64,000 nucleotides of DNA from Panulirus ornatus (taxonomy: Eukaryota; Arthropoda; Malacostraca; Decapoda; Palinuridae). The DNA lies in contig NC_092281.1 in assembly GCF_036320965.1 (NCBI RefSeq), positions 6,148,892 to 6,212,891 of the forward strand, read 5' to 3'. The position numbers and the translations under genes were made by a program. The notes beneath the pieces are model-generated. The model ran no database searches. It saw only the letters and a list, made by a program, of their open reading frames with translations, and was not told the DNA's origin. Positions 62,547 to 64,000 of the stretch are shown here, piece by piece (position 1 is the first letter of the stretch; each line of letters begins with the position of its first letter).

Positions 62547-62611
<65 letters not shown>
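62547..62611. repeat. (GA)n microsatellite
   Basis: About 64 bp of GA directly against the pseudogene's exon 2. Confidence 0.96.
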
Positions 62612-62614
<3 letters not shown>

Positions 62615-63250
62615 AAGTCACGTATCTCTATATCAGCGTAACCAAATCAACTGAACTAGGCCAAAACTTAAGAATACCGGGTCATGTGATGTGAGTAACC
62701 CGGTAGGTGAAGGCTCCTATGTGACTCTAACCTTTGTCTTGATAGCAAGTTTACTGACACCTCGAATGCTACTGTTTCTATGGCAACTTTACACACGTTC
62801 ATCGTGAGGAGAATGACTGAAGAGAAGGTTCCACAAATCTTGGTCCATGTGGATGCATACCATGAGTGTACTGGTCCAACCTGTAGGTGGATATGGATAC
62901 CCAGGTGATCCATCTACAGTGTAGGGTGTCCTGTTGCCTTGTTCAATTATAGGAAGCCATTGTGTAATGTCTGGAGGGCGGGTTAGGGAAGGAGGGGGAG
63001 GAGGAAGGTCGTCTTGCTCGAGCCTCTTTCGTCGAGGAACTGGTATCCACGACGACGGTGTTAATGCATTAGTGTTGTTCACACGACACGTGTCGTGTGC
63101 ATGACATGACAGGATCACTCCTCATGTATTGACAGACATATGTGGCGCGACTCGTAGTGTACAACGACTGTACGTGACGTTCGCTGTAGAGAAGCTGTTT
63201 TGTTCTACATGATGTTCAGTTTCTTAGCTGTTGAGTAGTGTTATGTCTGT
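62612..63250. other. Unassigned intergenic stretch
   Basis: Nothing recognised. Confidence 0.5.
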
Positions 63251-63253
63251 GTA

Positions 63254-63263
63254 CGTATGTATG

Positions 63264-63297
<34 letters not shown>

Positions 63298-63307
63298 TGT
63301 ATGAATG
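63254..63307. repeat. (GTAT)n microsatellite
   Basis: About 50 bp of GTAT units with a few changes. Confidence 0.93.
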
Positions 63308-63497
63308 TATAGGCATCCATTTGACCTTAAGACCCCTTTTGTGATGCCTCTGGAACTCTGATACTGCTCTCCACGCGGGAGCAGGATAAGTTGGAGTCCT
63401 TTGGGGGCAAGAAGGTCCCCATGCACATTGGTCATGATGCAGCCTCGTCCAACTTGAGTCTGCGCTCACGATGTTCCCACTTGTAGGCAGAGTCCGG

Positions 63498-63516
63498 GAA
63501 CACACACACACAACAC

Positions 63517-63547
<31 letters not shown>

Positions 63548-63570
63548 CATAACACCTGACTTAGAGTGGG

Positions 63571-63628
<58 letters not shown>
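63498..63628. repeat. (CA)n then (TG)n, inverted microsatellite pair
   Basis: A CA tract (63498-63549) and a TG tract (63572-63627) lie 22 bp apart, so the two could pair as a hairpin. Confidence 0.93.
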
Positions 63629-63631
<3 letters not shown>

Positions 63632-63792
63632 AACACAAAAGTCAAATCACAGTCCACACACAAGGTGGAGTGATGTGGCGTTACCGGGCTCCACCTCCTT
63701 GTGTTACGCCGCGAGTGACATGTTACCTTTAGCGAGGTCGTAACATGGGAGTTCAGTCCAGTAGGAGGACTCACTCTCTACTAGTAACAGTG

Positions 63793-63894
<102 letters not shown>

Positions 63895-64000
63895 TCCCTG
63901 GAGACGATGAGAAGGGCAGTTTGGCAATTATGCAGTTCGTTGGTAATGATGGGCCAATGTGATCGTGAACGAGCCAATAAACAAATCATTACAGCTGTTC

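Overview
The window looks like nuclear DNA of a decapod crustacean. It holds a cluster of short three-exon genes for secreted cuticle proteins with a Rebers-Riddiford type 1 (RR-1) chitin-binding region, close in layout to arthrodial-membrane (AMP-type) cuticle proteins of lobsters and crabs. These sit in intergenic DNA full of very long dinucleotide tracts, minisatellites, tRNA-derived SINEs and decayed LINE and Gypsy retroelements. There are no prokaryotic features.

Layout of the genes: an orphan first exon and promoter at 1184-1252 (-), whose other exons would lie left of the window; gene A 16636-18361 (+); gene B 25430-27104 (+); gene C 29215-31098 (+), broken by an in-frame stop; gene D 32943-34666 (-); a broken non-cuticle reading frame of about 1.7 kb at 36017-37758 (+); genes E 41059-41900, F 45144-46531 and G 50359-51872 (all -); gene H 55028-56047 (+); gene I 58705-60513 (-), with an unusual glutamine-rich acidic tail; and a degenerate cuticle pseudogene at 62127-62543 (-). 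Each gene has a 9-nt first coding exon (Met-Lys-Phe/Leu/Ile), a phase-0 intron, a second exon of about 200 nt coding the rest of the signal peptide and the N-terminal half, a phase-2 intron, and a last exon with most of the RR-1 region. A TATA box lies about 60 bp upstream of each ATG. The products are expected to be secreted by epidermal cells and to bind chitin in soft cuticle.

Two subfamilies are visible: A-D plus the orphan exon, and E-H. Gene I and the last pseudogene form a third type. Exon 2 to exon 3 modules are almost identical between some copies (B with D in inverted orientation; E with F and G; exon 2 alone shared by H) while promoters, first introns and 3' flanks differ. This points to gene conversion or very recent modular duplication.

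The stretches between genes hold a 23-bp minisatellite (5436-6044), a 21-bp minisatellite of about 70 copies that happens to be open in several frames (7380-8876), a 70-bp tandem array that appears to have grown from LINE sequence (18731-19310), a 33-bp array just upstream of gene C, a 144-bp-arm palindrome (43744-44046), a decayed Gypsy pol region (21490-23300, -), several LINE fragments and SINE copies. Long parts (for example 8900-12400, 47200-48600, 56170-58180) show nothing I can recognise. All calls are by eye; no database search was possible.
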